Below the pieces are notes generated by a model that had not been told where the DNA came from, did not search any database, and worked only from the letters and a program-made list of their open reading frames with translations. Positions 45,736 to 57,930 of a stretch of DNA of 64,000 bases are shown here, in pieces (position 1 is the stretch's first letter; each line of letters starts with the position of its first letter). This DNA is from Polychytrium aggregatum (lineage: Eukaryota; Chytridiomycota; Chytridiomycetes; Polychytriales): NCBI RefSeq assembly GCF_025602895.1, contig NW_026516207.1, positions 806,001-870,000 on the forward strand, written 5' to 3'. A program made the translations under genes and the position numbers.

Positions 45736-48721
45736 ATGGGATGCGGTGCCAGTCGAACCAGTCCTGCCGACTCTGAGTTTCTGGACCAGCCCACGATCGT
45801 TCTGCCTCTGGTTCACTTCAACGATGTGGTGAGTCATTGAGCTTGGCCAAGGGAGATTGGCGGCTCTGTCCGTCGACCAAATGCGTCCGGGCCGTATGCA
45901 CTCGTTTGCGGATGTTATGTCTTTCACGCTCACGTATTGGCCGTAAAAGTACCATCTCGAGCCCTTCCACAACGAGCCAGTCGGTGGATTCGCGCGATTT
46001 GCCTGCACCGTCAAAACATGGCTTGAGGAGCAGCGAACTCAACACAACCGCAGGCAGCATCTCATCACATTTGGCGGGGTAGGAGCGTGGTCGATACGCA
46101 TGTGCTGGATCGTAGTTGATTCTTGCCAAGATATTGTGGAAGCTGTTCTTGTTCTCACCATATCGCATCTGCGTGAAACCTCGGTATCGGATGCATCGCT
46201 GACGGATTCCTTGGTCGCCGCTCGCCCCACCGCTGCGGTCTCAGGACGTATTTAACCCGAGCGTCGAGTCGAGCGTGACCAAAGGCCGACACATGCTCCC
46301 GGCGATGAACCATCTGGGCATCAACGCAACCTGCTTTGGGAATCATGGTACTCCTGCCGCGTTTCGCACGAGTGCAGAAACCATCAAGAGCGCACGCACG
46401 AGCGCCACTTGCAGGCTTCTGGCCGTCAGTGGATCACCACAGCGATGGCATCCTATCGCTGAGAAGTGCGATCAATGACAAAGATCGAGACACCGTGCAT
46501 CTGACGCATATCGATACCCTGCAGATTTCGATTTTGGCGTCGAGACCCTCATCAATCTCAAGAACTCGACCAACTTCCCGTGGATCATGTCCAATGTGAC
46601 CGACCGGCAGATGCAGCAGCTCCTGGCAAACGGCCAAGAGTACGTCGTGCTGGAGCGGTATGGCCTCCGCATTGGCTTCATTGGTCTGGTTGAGCCTGAC
46701 TGGCTCGAGACGATATCGGGACTGCCTCCTGTGGACTATATGGATTTTGTCGAGGTCGGCCGAGGACTCTCTCGCAAGCTCAAGAAACCCAGGGGCGAAG
46801 AGGGCGGTGAAGGCGTCGATATCATCATCGCCCTGACGCATATGCGAGTACCAAACGACATGCGTCTCGCGAGAGAGGTGCCCGAGATTGACTTGATCCT
46901 TGGAGGTAATTGCCGCAACAGCACACCAGGGCTGTGCTGTCCCATCCAGGGCCGTTGCCACGGAGCTGCTCCAAGGCCACATCGGGGAGAATTCAGAGCA
47001 ATTCTGTGGCTTGGCGTGCCGTATTTACACCGCATTTCTCTCCAAGGACACGATCATGATTTCTTCGCCGGTGGAGACAACGTCAGCCAACCTGAAAAGT
47101 TTGTTCACGAGGGCAATGTGCGCGTAATCAAGTCCAGCTGCGACTTTCGAGATGTAACCCTCAACGAGTTGACTATCCAGCGACGAACGCCAGAGAAGCC
47201 TGCGTACATCTCCCACGTCAAGGGTAATATGGGCTACGCTTGCTTGATTCGCGAGAGGAATGTCGCTCGCTGGCCGGCTGCGTTTGACTTTGGCTGATCG
47301 GCGCCAGACAACTGGCGACGGAGCGCTGGCCCGCCAGCACCGGATCATGGGCTCACCCGAACCAACATCCCTGGCAGTTCTCCATAAGCAAGTCACCAAG
47401 GATCTGCCGGAAGACCCAAAAGCCCTCGAGATCGTCAAGCAAAGCCTGTCAGGTCTTGGCCAGAAGCTCGATCGGGTGGTCGGGCGGACCAAGACAGTGC
47501 TGGATGCCCGCGGATCGGTTTGCCGGACGAGAGAGTCAAACATCGGCAACTTTGTGTCGGATCTGATCAGGTAGGGCAAGGTTCTGTCAGCTGTCCTCTA
47601 ATCCGCTGACACTGAGGCTCGTGATCGCCGCAGGTTTACCTACGACACCGATATCGCCATGATTGTTGGCGGAACCATCCGCTCCGACTCAACATACGGC
47701 CCGGGCGACATCACCATCCGCAACATCATCGACATCTTTCCATTTGACGATCCGTGTGTTGTTCTGGGGTAAGCCACGCATATCGTGTTGGGTGCGCTTT
47801 TGCGTGGACCATCGACTGTGTTGGGTTCTGTAATGGAGACATCTCAATCTCGCTCGTCACCACTGCTTGTCAATAGGATGAAAGGCAGCGATGTCTTGGA
47901 GGCCTTGGAGAACGGCGTCTCCGCAGTGCCAAAGACGGAAGGTCGCTTCCCGCAGATTTCCGGGCTCAAGATTGAGTATGACTCAGTGAGTTCCGGTTGT
48001 CTCTTTTGGATTTGTGGAGACAGGCGACGGCGACTTGCACAGCCTTGACCGTCCACTACCACCTCCGATGCTCATGCATGCCATTCGTCCAGTCAAAGCC
48101 GCCACACCATCGCATCACCAACGTCGATGTTGTCAAGGCCGGCCCCGAGTCGTCCTATCTTGAGAAACTCGATCTTGAGAAAGAGTATACATTCGCAACT
48201 CGTTCGTACGTCCCGAGTGCCACACATTACAGCGTCTGCTCCCGAGGCAATATCAGTCAGAAAGGAACACCCGCATGCCGCTCACATGCTTCTTCTGATT
48301 GCACGGGAATCGCAGATACCTGGCCGATGGACGCGACGGCTTTGACTGCCTGCGAAAGGCTCGGGTGATTGTCGACAAGGAGCAAGGGCTTCTGATCTCA
48401 ACGATCATTCGTCGCTTCTTCATTGGCATTCGAGTCGTCAACCGATTCCGGGTATTTTGCGGCGAAAACAAGGTCCTCGCCCGAGATGCCTTTACCAAAT
48501 GGCGACGGCTGGTGAAGGACAGCTTGAAGAGTAAAGACGGAATCCACCACCACTTGTCGACCCACAGCCTGCACAATCTGCACAAGAAAAAGTCGACCGC
48601 CGCAAAAGAAGCCGAGGGGGTCCTGAGCGAGGATGAGGACGACGAACTTCCGGAGATTGAGGTTGGCGATTGTTGCTCTGGTTCCGGTCACGGACCGACA
48701 GTAGCATCGTCATTTCACTAA
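45736..48721 (+). CDS. 5'-nucleotidase family metallophosphatase, copy B (MGCGAS N-terminus)
   Basis: Tandem paralogue of the gene at 42095, same strand and same fold. Exons: 45736-45828, 45950-46078, 46245-46347, 46525-46905, 47047-47223, 47378-47570, 47634-47768, 47877-47985, 48093-48205 and 48316-48721, 613 codons with the stop. Exons 2-9 have the same lengths as in copy A (129, 103, 381, 177, 193, 135, 109 and 113 nt). Catalytic motifs are intact: HFNDVYH, GGDVFNPS, GNHDFDFG, LTHM, GGHDHDF, CRTRESNIGN, VGGTIRSDSTYGPG and DIFPFDDPC. The N-terminus differs: MGCGASRTSPADSE replaces the short MSDDI of copy A. Gly2 with Cys3 and Ser6 is the form of an N-myristoylation plus palmitoylation signal, so this copy may be membrane-tethered while copy A is soluble. 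The intron equivalent to the GC-AG one in copy A is GT-AG here. Confidence 0.93.
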
Positions 48722-49354
48722 TAATTGCATTCAACCCGCATTTCCTGTTTATATTTGCGGACAGCCGATGGTTGAAAATCGCATTGTGGACTTGGCCGCG
48801 CCTCAGGCTGCATAGGCAGACTCGCGTGAGCAATCCATGCTGCACCAAAAGCCTGGAGCGGGATCCCAAAGCCATGTCGGCAGATATCGTGTGCGATGTC
48901 GACTCTCTGGACCACGTTCGGCCCAAGGAGGCACGGCGAGGCTGTTGCCGACATGTTCGATTGACAACTGAAAGCACCCTATGTTGATGTGATGCGCGAT
49001 CTGCAACGTTCGCACATGAAACAAGCACCCTGTTTCGAGGACACTGATTGCCTTGTCTGGATCCTGAATACACACACCTTCCCAGTCGCACTTTTCAAGA
49101 ATGCACCGAGGAAAGCGGGCGCATGTCGCCTAACAAGTCGGCCGTACACAAGTACCAACCGACAATCCGACATGGGCGCCCATGCCGCGATCATGCGTGC
49201 CCACGCCGTGTTCGGGCTCTGGCCATATTGATAATGCGTTGACACCATAAGATCAACGGTGAAGTTCTCATTGCCACACACGATTGCTGCTCTTTCCTCG
49301 GCCAGGACGGCTTGTTTATTACATACATGGCGGAGCACAAGATGGCTCCGGTAA
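48722..49354. other. Intergenic region between convergent nucleotidase B and cyclase genes
   Basis: About 630 bp between two stop codons. I see no gene, RNA or distinct repeat. Confidence 0.45.
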
Positions 49355-52300
49355 TCATTTGCTTTCACATATGTACACACCGTCCCAGTCCTCCTCAGGG
49401 GGATTCTCGATAAACCGCCGGCACCGATCCATCAGCGTCTTTGACGGCCCATCGTCAGCAATGTCGATGGCCTTCTGGAACTTTGTGATGGCCTTGGCAA
49501 ACTGTCGCGAGCGGTAGAGCTCCAGCCCCTGCTTATAGAGGAGCAATCCGTCCATGAGGTCGTCCGAAAGAAGATCGCCCTTCTTCCCAAGTAGCTCATG
49601 TATAACCACTCTTTGAGACTTTCCCGTGACGATCACCCAATCGACCTCTCTTGTGATGAAATTGTCGTTGGTTTCGGCCTTGGTAAACTCGGTGATCAAT
49701 ATGGTGACGTGGTAGAGCTTGGTGAGGCCCTCTGTCCGCGAAGCCAAGTTTACTGCGTCACCGATGCAGCTGAACTCCATGCGCTTTGTCGAGCCAATGT
49801 TTCCAGAGAGGACCTTTCCCGAATCGGAAGCCAATAGCCGGAGTAAGCGAGCGATTCGTCGTGCGTGGCTGCGATGCATCTGTTGTCACAGTCGCGCCAA
49901 AGCGTCCACCGGAAGGCACTTACCACCCCAGTGTTGACGCCAAGTCCGATGCTGATCGAGCGAAGGCCTTGCATTTCCCTTGTTTGATTGAGGATCTTGA
50001 GACTGTCTTGCATCCGCAAGGCAGCGTTGCATGCGTGTATCGAGTCGTCAGGGCTCACAAAGGGCACACCAAAGACGGCCATGGTAGCGTCGCCTGAGGC
50101 ACAAGCCATGGAGGAGCAAGTCATAAACAAAAGGAAACATCGTCAACGGAGAGGCAACGGAGAGGCAACGGACTTCAAGCATCAGATATGCGTGAGAGCA
50201 ATGAGGACCTACCAATATACTTGTCCAGTATTCCTATTGTGAATGGCATCGCGCGGTTAGCACACACAAAGTCGAGATACAAAGGCATCTGCGAAGATAC
50301 GTACCTTGCTCGGCCAGGATGGCATTGACCTGGTCGCTGAAATGGTGATTCAAAAGTTCGACAACTTCGTGGGGCTCCATCGACTCGGACATTTTGGTGA
50401 ACGAGCGGATGTCGCTGAACACAATGGCCACCTTCTTCCTCGTGCCCCCGAGCTGGCTCCCATCTTCCTCCATCACCTGCTTTGCCAGCGCTGGCGACAT
50501 GTATCTGAAAGCGTTCACACCGCTTTAGCATGGTCTCACGTGAACCGACTCAGGAGCCAAGGACAACCCAGATGATGCCAAGTATTGTTGATCAAACATG
50601 CGTTGCACATTATGGATCGTCTCCTACCTTCCAAGCGTCATTATCGCGCGCTTCTCTGAGGATATGTCTTCAAGAATGAGGACAACGCCGCGCTTCTCGC
50701 CGATAATGGGCATGATCTGATAGTTGATGTATGTCGTGCTCTTGGGCCCTTTGAGCTCATACTCCGAGACATAGACCTGCAGACGTGTTGAGTTGACCTC
50801 AAGGATGTCCTTCAGGAGCGCAGAGTTTTCCTCGGTCATCCACGCGGTGACTGGGTTTTCCATCATCGTGGCTTCATTCAGTCCAAGGGCGTTCATGAAC
50901 CAGTTTCGGTTCATGGTGCGCTGAGCAAGGACAAAGGCAAGATACCAAGTCGCTCAGTGGCCCGCAGACTCCGCTTTTTTTTTTTTTTTTTGCAAACCTG
51001 AAGGGCAAGTACTCTAGTTTCTGCACCGAGCCGCTAGTGGTAATGTGTCAGCAGCTGTCCCCGATACCAACCATGTGCATTGCGTCATTCAGGGTAATGA
51101 CGCAGTTTGTGATACTGCTCAGGATGCCCTGCAGATAGCTCCGCATATCCTCGGTCTTCTTGAACAGATACGACTTTTCGATGGCAACCGCGGCTGAATA
51201 AAGTCAGAGGCAGCAAGACAGAATGTTGGTCGGCAGGTCGCCAGCAGCCGAGAAATCCACCTCTGGATATTGTATGGTGATATATGCAGCAGACTCTGTT
51301 CTCGATCGATACGGAGCAATCCACAATCGTCTGTACCTTGTGCCGAAAACGAGCTTAGAATCTTCTCGTCGTCGAGTCCAAACGGACCACCTCGCCGATT
51401 GATCATCTGCGTCACCCCGATGCATTCACCGCTGATGTTCTTGATCGGCATACACAAGATGTTCTTGGTTACATATCCGGTCTGCCGATCCACTTCGGGG
51501 TTGAACCTACGGATATGAAAGCAGCGCATCGGATAGTGAGCGCCAACGCAGAGACAGCAACAACAGCCAAGCCAAGTCCCCGCAAACCGCCGCTCGTACC
51601 ACAAACCGGGATGCCTACCTTGAGTCCTTGTAGGCATCAGGGATGTTTACCGACTCTGTGACGGCACAGAACTATGCATCAATATGCAAACCATGAAAGC
51701 ACACACAAGCCATGACCTAGCGCAGCTTGGGTCCTCCTACCTCCAGATGTAAACACGTATCCAGCAATTCCCGATCCCATTGGAATACGGATCTCCTGAA
51801 CTGTGTCCGTGTCCTTGCCCTGAATATGAGCGCATAGCTGCTTCTCCTGTGAGTCAAAGAGAAAGAGCGTACACCGATCGGCTACAAGCAGCTCCTTTGC
51901 CGCCTCCATGATCATCTTTATGAGCCGATCCAGCTCGAGGGTTGAACCAAGCGACCGAGTTGTGTCCAAAAGCACACCGACTCGCTTTTGGGCCTTCTTC
52001 ATGGCATCGTAGATCTGGCAGTTGTTGAGGATGATGGCTGCCTGCTTGGCAAGCTCCTGCGACAGAAAGACATCCTCCTGATCAAAGTTGAGCGGATTGC
52101 CGTCCTCGCGGACCTTGTTGACCGCTTGCAGGACACCCTTGACGACGTCGTCCTTGGTCCTGATCGGGATGCTCAGTAGCGAATGTGGTACGACGAGCCC
52201 ATCCTTGGTATCGACGCTGCGTGAAAACTCTGGGTGGCCGAGCACGTCGCGCAGGTTGGTCAGCTCGTTCTTCTGGGCAACGTAGCCCGCGATGCCCTCG

Positions 52301-54555
52301 CTGAGGAGGAAGCGTGTTTCTTTGAGGCCCGATCTGTCGTTGTCGTTGGCAGTGCTTGACTCTCGCAGAACCAGCTCGCCCGTTTCCGGATCTACCAGAA
52401 ACACCATCACCAATTCGGCCTGTAGGATGAAATATGCGTCGTCCAGAATCTCCGACAGTGCATAATCCAAGTCCAGGTCAAGCGACACTGTGGTGCTGAT
52501 GTAGAGAACTCGGTCGATCTTTTCATACAAGTTCAGCAGATGCTGGATGACCTCTGCGCGGCCGGGCATGTCCATTTTCTCGAGCTGCCCTTGAAACGAC
52601 GGCTCGTAGTATTTTGTCAGCAGTCCGTTAATGAGGCTATCACGCCCGTTAGCACCGCTTGAAGTCGCGACGTGCACATCGGCCTCCGCGTCGCTGTCAT
52701 TGTTCAGCGACTGCAGGGACAGCGAGAGATTGGTCACCGGGCCGTGGATACCGAAGGAGCTGCTGCGACGAATCTTCCCAGGTGCCTTACACACGCCGCT
52801 CTGACGTATGTTCTTTCGCCGCACTTCTGCGAGCGCTGCAATCATCGAGCAAGGGGATTAGGGCACAACTTGGACAGAGCAGAGACTGAACAACATCGTA
52901 TCGAGTGCACCAGATCATGGCGTGCGCTTGCCAGGGCTGTGCAGTGCTCGAGTACCTTTTCCGGCTGTGCGGTTGGCGTTGAGCAGCAAATGGACTCCGT
53001 CGTTCTTGATGAGCGTGGTTCCCGCCAGGGCTGTGGGTGTGCAGTCAAGCAAAGCGAGTGAATGTCGAGCAAGGGCGCATTTTCTACCTCGGCCACGAAG
53101 CTCGCGTGTATGACACTGCAACAGATGTACGTACGGTTTGATCGAACGATAGGCTCGAGAAGAAACGTCGCACTGATCTGAAGCGTCGGGCTCTCTGGGA
53201 ATTGCTTCATGAGCATGATGATGATATTGACAGCTCCCTTCTCGTAGAGCATGTTGACGCATGCCTCGTACGTCGCTGCGAGAACAAGTGATTGTACAGC
53301 CACCAGTCAGTCAAATGGCAGAGTTCATCTGACATCAGTACAGAGTCCACGACAGCGAAATCCGTGATTGCCCTGATCAAGCAACGCCACGGCCGATACA
53401 TCAATTGTGCCGGTATCCATCAAGCCAGACATTCAAAGTTCCGGTGCTCGTTCGAAGCGTACCGCTTTCATCCATGAAGGCCAGCAGCGAACTGAGTGTT
53501 GCAACTGCCTTTTCGCAGTTTGTGATCGGGTCCGCCAGGATGTTGAGATGGTTGTCGATGATGATCGAGTCCGAGACCACAAAGAGACTCTGCCTCTCCT
53601 TGATCAATGGCCCGGCTGTTACCGAGCTCTCGTCGTCCTCCGAATCTTCTCTGTTGCCCGAGTTTGCCGAGGCTCCCTTGCGATGAGAACCCTCGGCGTC
53701 CCGAATCATAGCCGTGATGGTCGGGGTCTTCATCTGTGACTTGGAGTTGTTGATCTGGTACTTTGAGTAAAAGCCCGAGTTGTGGGCTCCGACAGGGTAG
53801 GTTTGGATAAGCGGGGTTGGAGACGGCAACGAAGGCACCTTGGGCAGCATGCGTGAGAAATCCAGAACCTGGACCTCGCTCTGGGTAGCGATTGGTACTC
53901 CCATGGGTGGACTCGATCCCTCTCCTTTCTTTGGGGTGATAGCCCGAGAGATGAGCAGGTGGGCGGACTGCGGCGACTCGATTTCGTTCGAGTGATGGTT
54001 GGGCAGGATCTGGGGCTCCCTCGGCGGGAAGGGGAGCTTGCTGTAAGCGGCCCGGGGGCTGCTGGGCCGGTTGAAGTACGACATGGACCAGGCGTTGGAG
54101 CTCTCGTTGATGGTCCTGACCGAGACGGCGCCTGCCCTATCCGGTGACCTGGGAGACTGTGCACTCTTTGGAAATCGTCTCCGGTAGGTGCGGTTCTCCC
54201 GCTCCCTGTTCGCCAGGCTGGCCTTCATCTTGTTGATGGCTCCGCTGGTGCTTGGGGCGACAGAGCCGACATGCACGTATTGACTTGCTGATGGGCTATC
54301 AGGCGAGGGTGGGTCGCCTCCGCAGACACCGCCGTGGATAACAAGACTCGGATTCCGGTAAGCAGACCTTGGGATTGACGGCGCAGTTTGAGCCCGCTGT
54401 ATGCCCAGGGGCGACCTCTCGAGATGCGCCATCATGCTTTCGATGCCCCCGACGTTCCGGGGAATCTTGCGATCTGCACCGTTGCCAGAGTTTTGAGCGG
54501 CATCGGTGTTGTTCTGGGAACCGGCTGTCGGCAAGTCGTTTGTGGGCTCCTCCAT
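49355..54555 (-). CDS. ARM-like/GAF/GAF/PAS class III adenylyl cyclase
   Basis: One long minus-strand gene. The ATG at 54555 (MEEPTNDLPTAGS) opens a Ser/Pro-rich region of about 380 residues. Next are helical repeats resembling Armadillo units (NCEKAVATLSSLLAFM, ACVNMLYEKGAVNIIIMLMK, LIKNDGVHLLLNAN), then two GAF domains (first about 52500-52000 with AELVMVFLVDPETGELVL, EGIAGYVAQ and FDQEDVFLSQELAKQAA; second about 51950-51350 with RCTLFLFDS, GSGIAGYVF and NILCMPIKN), a PAS-type segment (50914-50624, MNRNWFMNALGL, IMPIIGEKRGVVLILED), and the catalytic domain. The catalytic residues are present: FSDIRSFT (first metal Asp), LDKYIGDATMAVFG (Lys for adenine and second Asp), GNIGSTKRMEFSCIGDAVNLASR (Asn and Arg of the transition state). 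The Lys with Ser suits ATP rather than GTP. The tail with YKQGLELYRSRQFAKAI and PPEEDWDGVY resembles bacterial cyclases. Fungal LRR-type Cyr1 architecture is absent. A few exon joins in the ARM region are inferred. Confidence 0.85.
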
Positions 54556-55188
54556 CTCGAAACCAAGGTGTATGTCGACACAGCAGATGTGAAAGTAAGA
54601 GTATGCTGCGGCTATCTGAAGCCCGCAGAGTTGTAAGCGAGCCCGACGACGCAGTCAGGACACAACACCTTCGAGAGGCTGTGGAGAGGTTTATCGATGG
54701 CCGTTGTCCCCTTGTGTACCAGTGATCATATATATGAACTGAGCAGGTGGGAAGGGCCCCCAGTGATGGGTGAGCAGCACACCTCAAGCACACCTGTGCA
54801 CGATATGCGCTGATTGGGGAAGAGCCATTGTCTCGGCCGAGCCATCTTTGATCGCACGGCCTTTGTGAGAACTTGGCGGCACGTTGGTTCTCTCGTCTGT
54901 CTGAACAATCAACTTGGACTCATCGAGTATGTTCGGTTGTATTGTCGTCTTGATTCTTCCCTGTCTGGTGGTTGGCTCTTCGGCAATACTGAACTTTGTG
55001 TGTGGGGGAGAGGGGAGGATTTGCAACAATGAATCTCTATCAATCGCTGCATCGCTGGCAAGAATGATTTGGTCAAGAATACCGGCTATATCCACCAAGC
55101 AGGAGCTGACTCAGTCTGCCAGAGGCAGTTCTGCTGTTCGGGTCAAGGATATGAAGTTCGTCCACAAAATAGGTCCAGAATCAGAGAT
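54556..55188. promoter_or_regulatory. Region upstream of the cyclase gene
   Basis: About 630 bp holding the cyclase promoter and the 3' end of the next minus-strand gene. A minus-strand frame at 54784-55098 has no recognisable motif and is not called. Confidence 0.35.
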
Positions 55189-57560
55189 CTATTGAGAAGA
55201 AAATGCCAGCTCCAGCTCCAAGAGAAGTTCTCCGACGTAGTTGTTGTTGTTGCTGCTGTTGTTGTCTGGGACGCCAGAGAGCAGGAAACCACTGGCGCCT
55301 GCACTGGTGCCGGCTCTCACGCTCAGTTCCAGTTGGCGATGGTACTGGATAACGGTCTGGAACATCTCGTCAAGGTCGTGCGAGGGAACTACCAGTGGGC
55401 CACGGGCACAGGTGGGCACGTAGGCAAGTGGGGTCGGCAGCAGAGATTGCTGGGGAAGAAGCGGACCCTCGGTGGAAATATGGACGCTCCTGGTTTGCAC
55501 ATGCGATGCGATGCCAACCCGACCGTCGCTCCATGAGGCTGTCTCGATCACTTCCTGCATACGCCCCGAGGCGGGGTGGATGACGACCTCATGGATTAGG
55601 GGGCTCGGTACGCAGTGGGAAGTGACTTGTTCGGAGCCCGGATGGTGCATATGAAGTTGTCGATGGCGGTGGTGCTGAAGCTGGTGTGCCGAGAACTGGA
55701 CCCATGCAGGACGGCCGGAGTACTCTGAGTCTGCCGAGATGGTTTCGTCGGGTTGAACGGCCACGGATCCACACCGACCGCTGGATCCTAGTATCTGCTG
55801 GTCCGGCTGCGAACTAGGGTAGTCTGCATCTGGTCCAGGCACTCGGTTTATGGTCAGCGGCGCCATGAGAGGCAGAGCTTGGCCTGAAAGTGCATCCTCG
55901 ACGATGAACGGGGTCGATCCGGAGACAAGATGGACTGAAGGATCAGTGACATCGAGTGTGGGCGATGGGTACAGCGTTGGGGTGCCCGTATCCATCGCCT
56001 GAGGAGTTACCGAGAGCTTGGGTGTGGAGGGCAGACTAAAGGCACCTTTAAAGTTTGCAAAGGCTACTGTCGGGGTCAAATATGCGGCAGACGCTTCCGG
56101 GCTGGGGCTGAAGCTGCTCAGCAGGTCTTCAGGGGTCTCTCTGAGCGGGTTTGGAGTAGCGTTTTGGGCCTGAGTCGGGCTTGACACTGCTTGTCCCGAA
56201 GGCGGGGAAATCGGGGTGTAAATGACCGGCGTGGGCTGATGATACTCTGTCACCAGGGTCGGATGGGTGTGGAGATAGGGGCTGATTTTGAGGGCTGGGT
56301 AGCCGGAGAGGCTATCGCTGATGTTGGAGGATGAGTGAGCCAAGGCCTTGGGCTTGTATCCTGACGAAAGCTCTGTGGAATGCCGAAGAGCATGGCGATA
56401 TTTGTGTCAGCGACGCAAAGGCAAGGGCAGCTCAATGCCTGCCAAACCAGAGCCAGTATAGCCGAGAAACCGGGTCCGATGCATCGTCATTCGATCAGGC
56501 TATCACCCACGAGCTCCGGGTTGACATAGCGACAAGCTAAACCGCTGGCAAGGCGAGACCTGAGGATGCTGATGGGGCCGTTGCGGCGAGTGGTGGCGGA
56601 ATGTGGTGCTGATAGAGCCCGGCAGGGGACCGGCTGCCTCGAGCAAGGATGTGGATGGGTCCTGATAGCAGTCCAGAGCCAGCGGGCGACGGAGCCGGCG
56701 GACTCACACCATGATCTGCGGTATCTCGGAACCACTGGCTCAGCGGCTCGTATTTCCTGGCACACATTTGCATCCACGACCGAAGAGTAGCCGGCGTCGG
56801 CGATTGTAGTTGCGGCATATTCTCTAGCCATCGATGCAGACGGTCGGCGAGATGATCGAGATTCTGGATTTGCTGGAGTCCGTCAAAGTTGGAATGGGAC
56901 CAAGTTTCGAATACCTATGAATTATGCAGATAGGTTTATCAGAGAGCATGTACGAACCAGCACGAGCGCAATACTCATGCCGTGGGCGGAGTGGACTGCA
57001 ACGTGCGGGATGCAGTCAAAACACTCTACCTCAAAGACCGCCCGCTGTGTGGCCTGCAGGGGATGGGTGTCCAGTGAGCCAGAGCGAGTCGAGCGCATCG
57101 CGGAAGTGCCGAGCACCCAGCAGGACGTCGACAGAGCGTGGCGGTGGTATTGGATACGTGAACAGAGACAAATGCACCAGAATCGTCTGGCGGTAACCGT
57201 GTGAAAGGCGCTGGAATCAGCTGTCTTGCACCCGCGTTGATGCTGCAGGTCCGCGGACAGACAAATCGCTGAGTAATGCCTCGTGTGAACGAATCCGTAA
57301 GCGTGTCGAGAGAGCCGATTCTCCGTGGCGAGCGACCAAGGCAAGCAAACGAGGCCGTGCCGACTGAGAGCGCGAGACCAGATGCAGATGGCGACGGAGA
57401 AGCACTTGACAGTCTCGTGTGATGCTGCACTTGATGGTCCTCGTGAGGTGGTCGTGCTTGGAGACCTTGGTGGCGTCTCGATCAGGAAGAAGAGCTCCTC
57501 TGCTTCCCGCCGCTCCCACAGGGACCGCGGGAACGCACTGCCAGAAACGGCGCCCTCGTT
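55189..57560 (-). CDS. Uncharacterised Pro/Ser-rich protein
   Basis: I do not recognise this gene. The last exon on the minus strand (about 56343 to a stop at 55189) encodes some 380 residues rich in Pro, Ser, Thr and Gln, with a His patch (HQLQHHRHRQLHMHH), an Asn run (NNSSNNNNY) and the end GELLLELELAFSSQ. Upstream minus-strand pieces look protein-like and probably belong to it: VFETWSHSNFDGLQQIQNL followed by HLADRLHRWLENMPQLQSP and LRSWMQMCARKYEPLSQWF (about 56910-56710), RSVDVLLGARHFRDALDSLW (about 57130-57070), and SAFPRSLWERREAEELFFLI (about 57540-57480). The exon joins and start are not resolved. The mix of a short helical N-terminal part and a long disordered tail would suit a regulatory or transcription-related protein, but nothing proves that. 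Confidence 0.45.
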
Positions 57561-57930
57561 GCCGCCATGCTAGCTCACCAGCATGATCCCAGTGCCTGCA
57601 TGATCCCACCGGCTGCTCGCTTATCCACTTACTCGCTTGTCTCCTCCCCGTGCCGACCGCATCCGCCGCATCCGCCATATGCGTCCGTCATTTGCATCTG
57701 TCGCTCCTTGCGCATGTCTCTCCTTGTCGCCGCTCATGCGCCGGTCATCCCACCTGACTGCTGCGCAGCGCAGGCGTCGGGCTTTGTCACCACGACCCAC
57801 ATGCCAACCCGCCCCAGACCATCCCCGGCGCCCAACCCGCCCCATGCAAGCGCCTCTCTCTCCCATCTGCCCATCTGCCCATCTGCCCATCTGCCCATCG
57901 GTCTGCTCTATTCTCCTGCTCTCCATCGCC
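57561..57930. promoter_or_regulatory. Divergent intergenic region upstream of AGX1
   Basis: About 370 bp, C-rich, containing a short tandem repeat of CATCTGCC (four to five units, about 57866-57900) some 30 bases before the AGX1 start codon. The repeat would fall in the 5' leader or core promoter. Confidence 0.45.
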
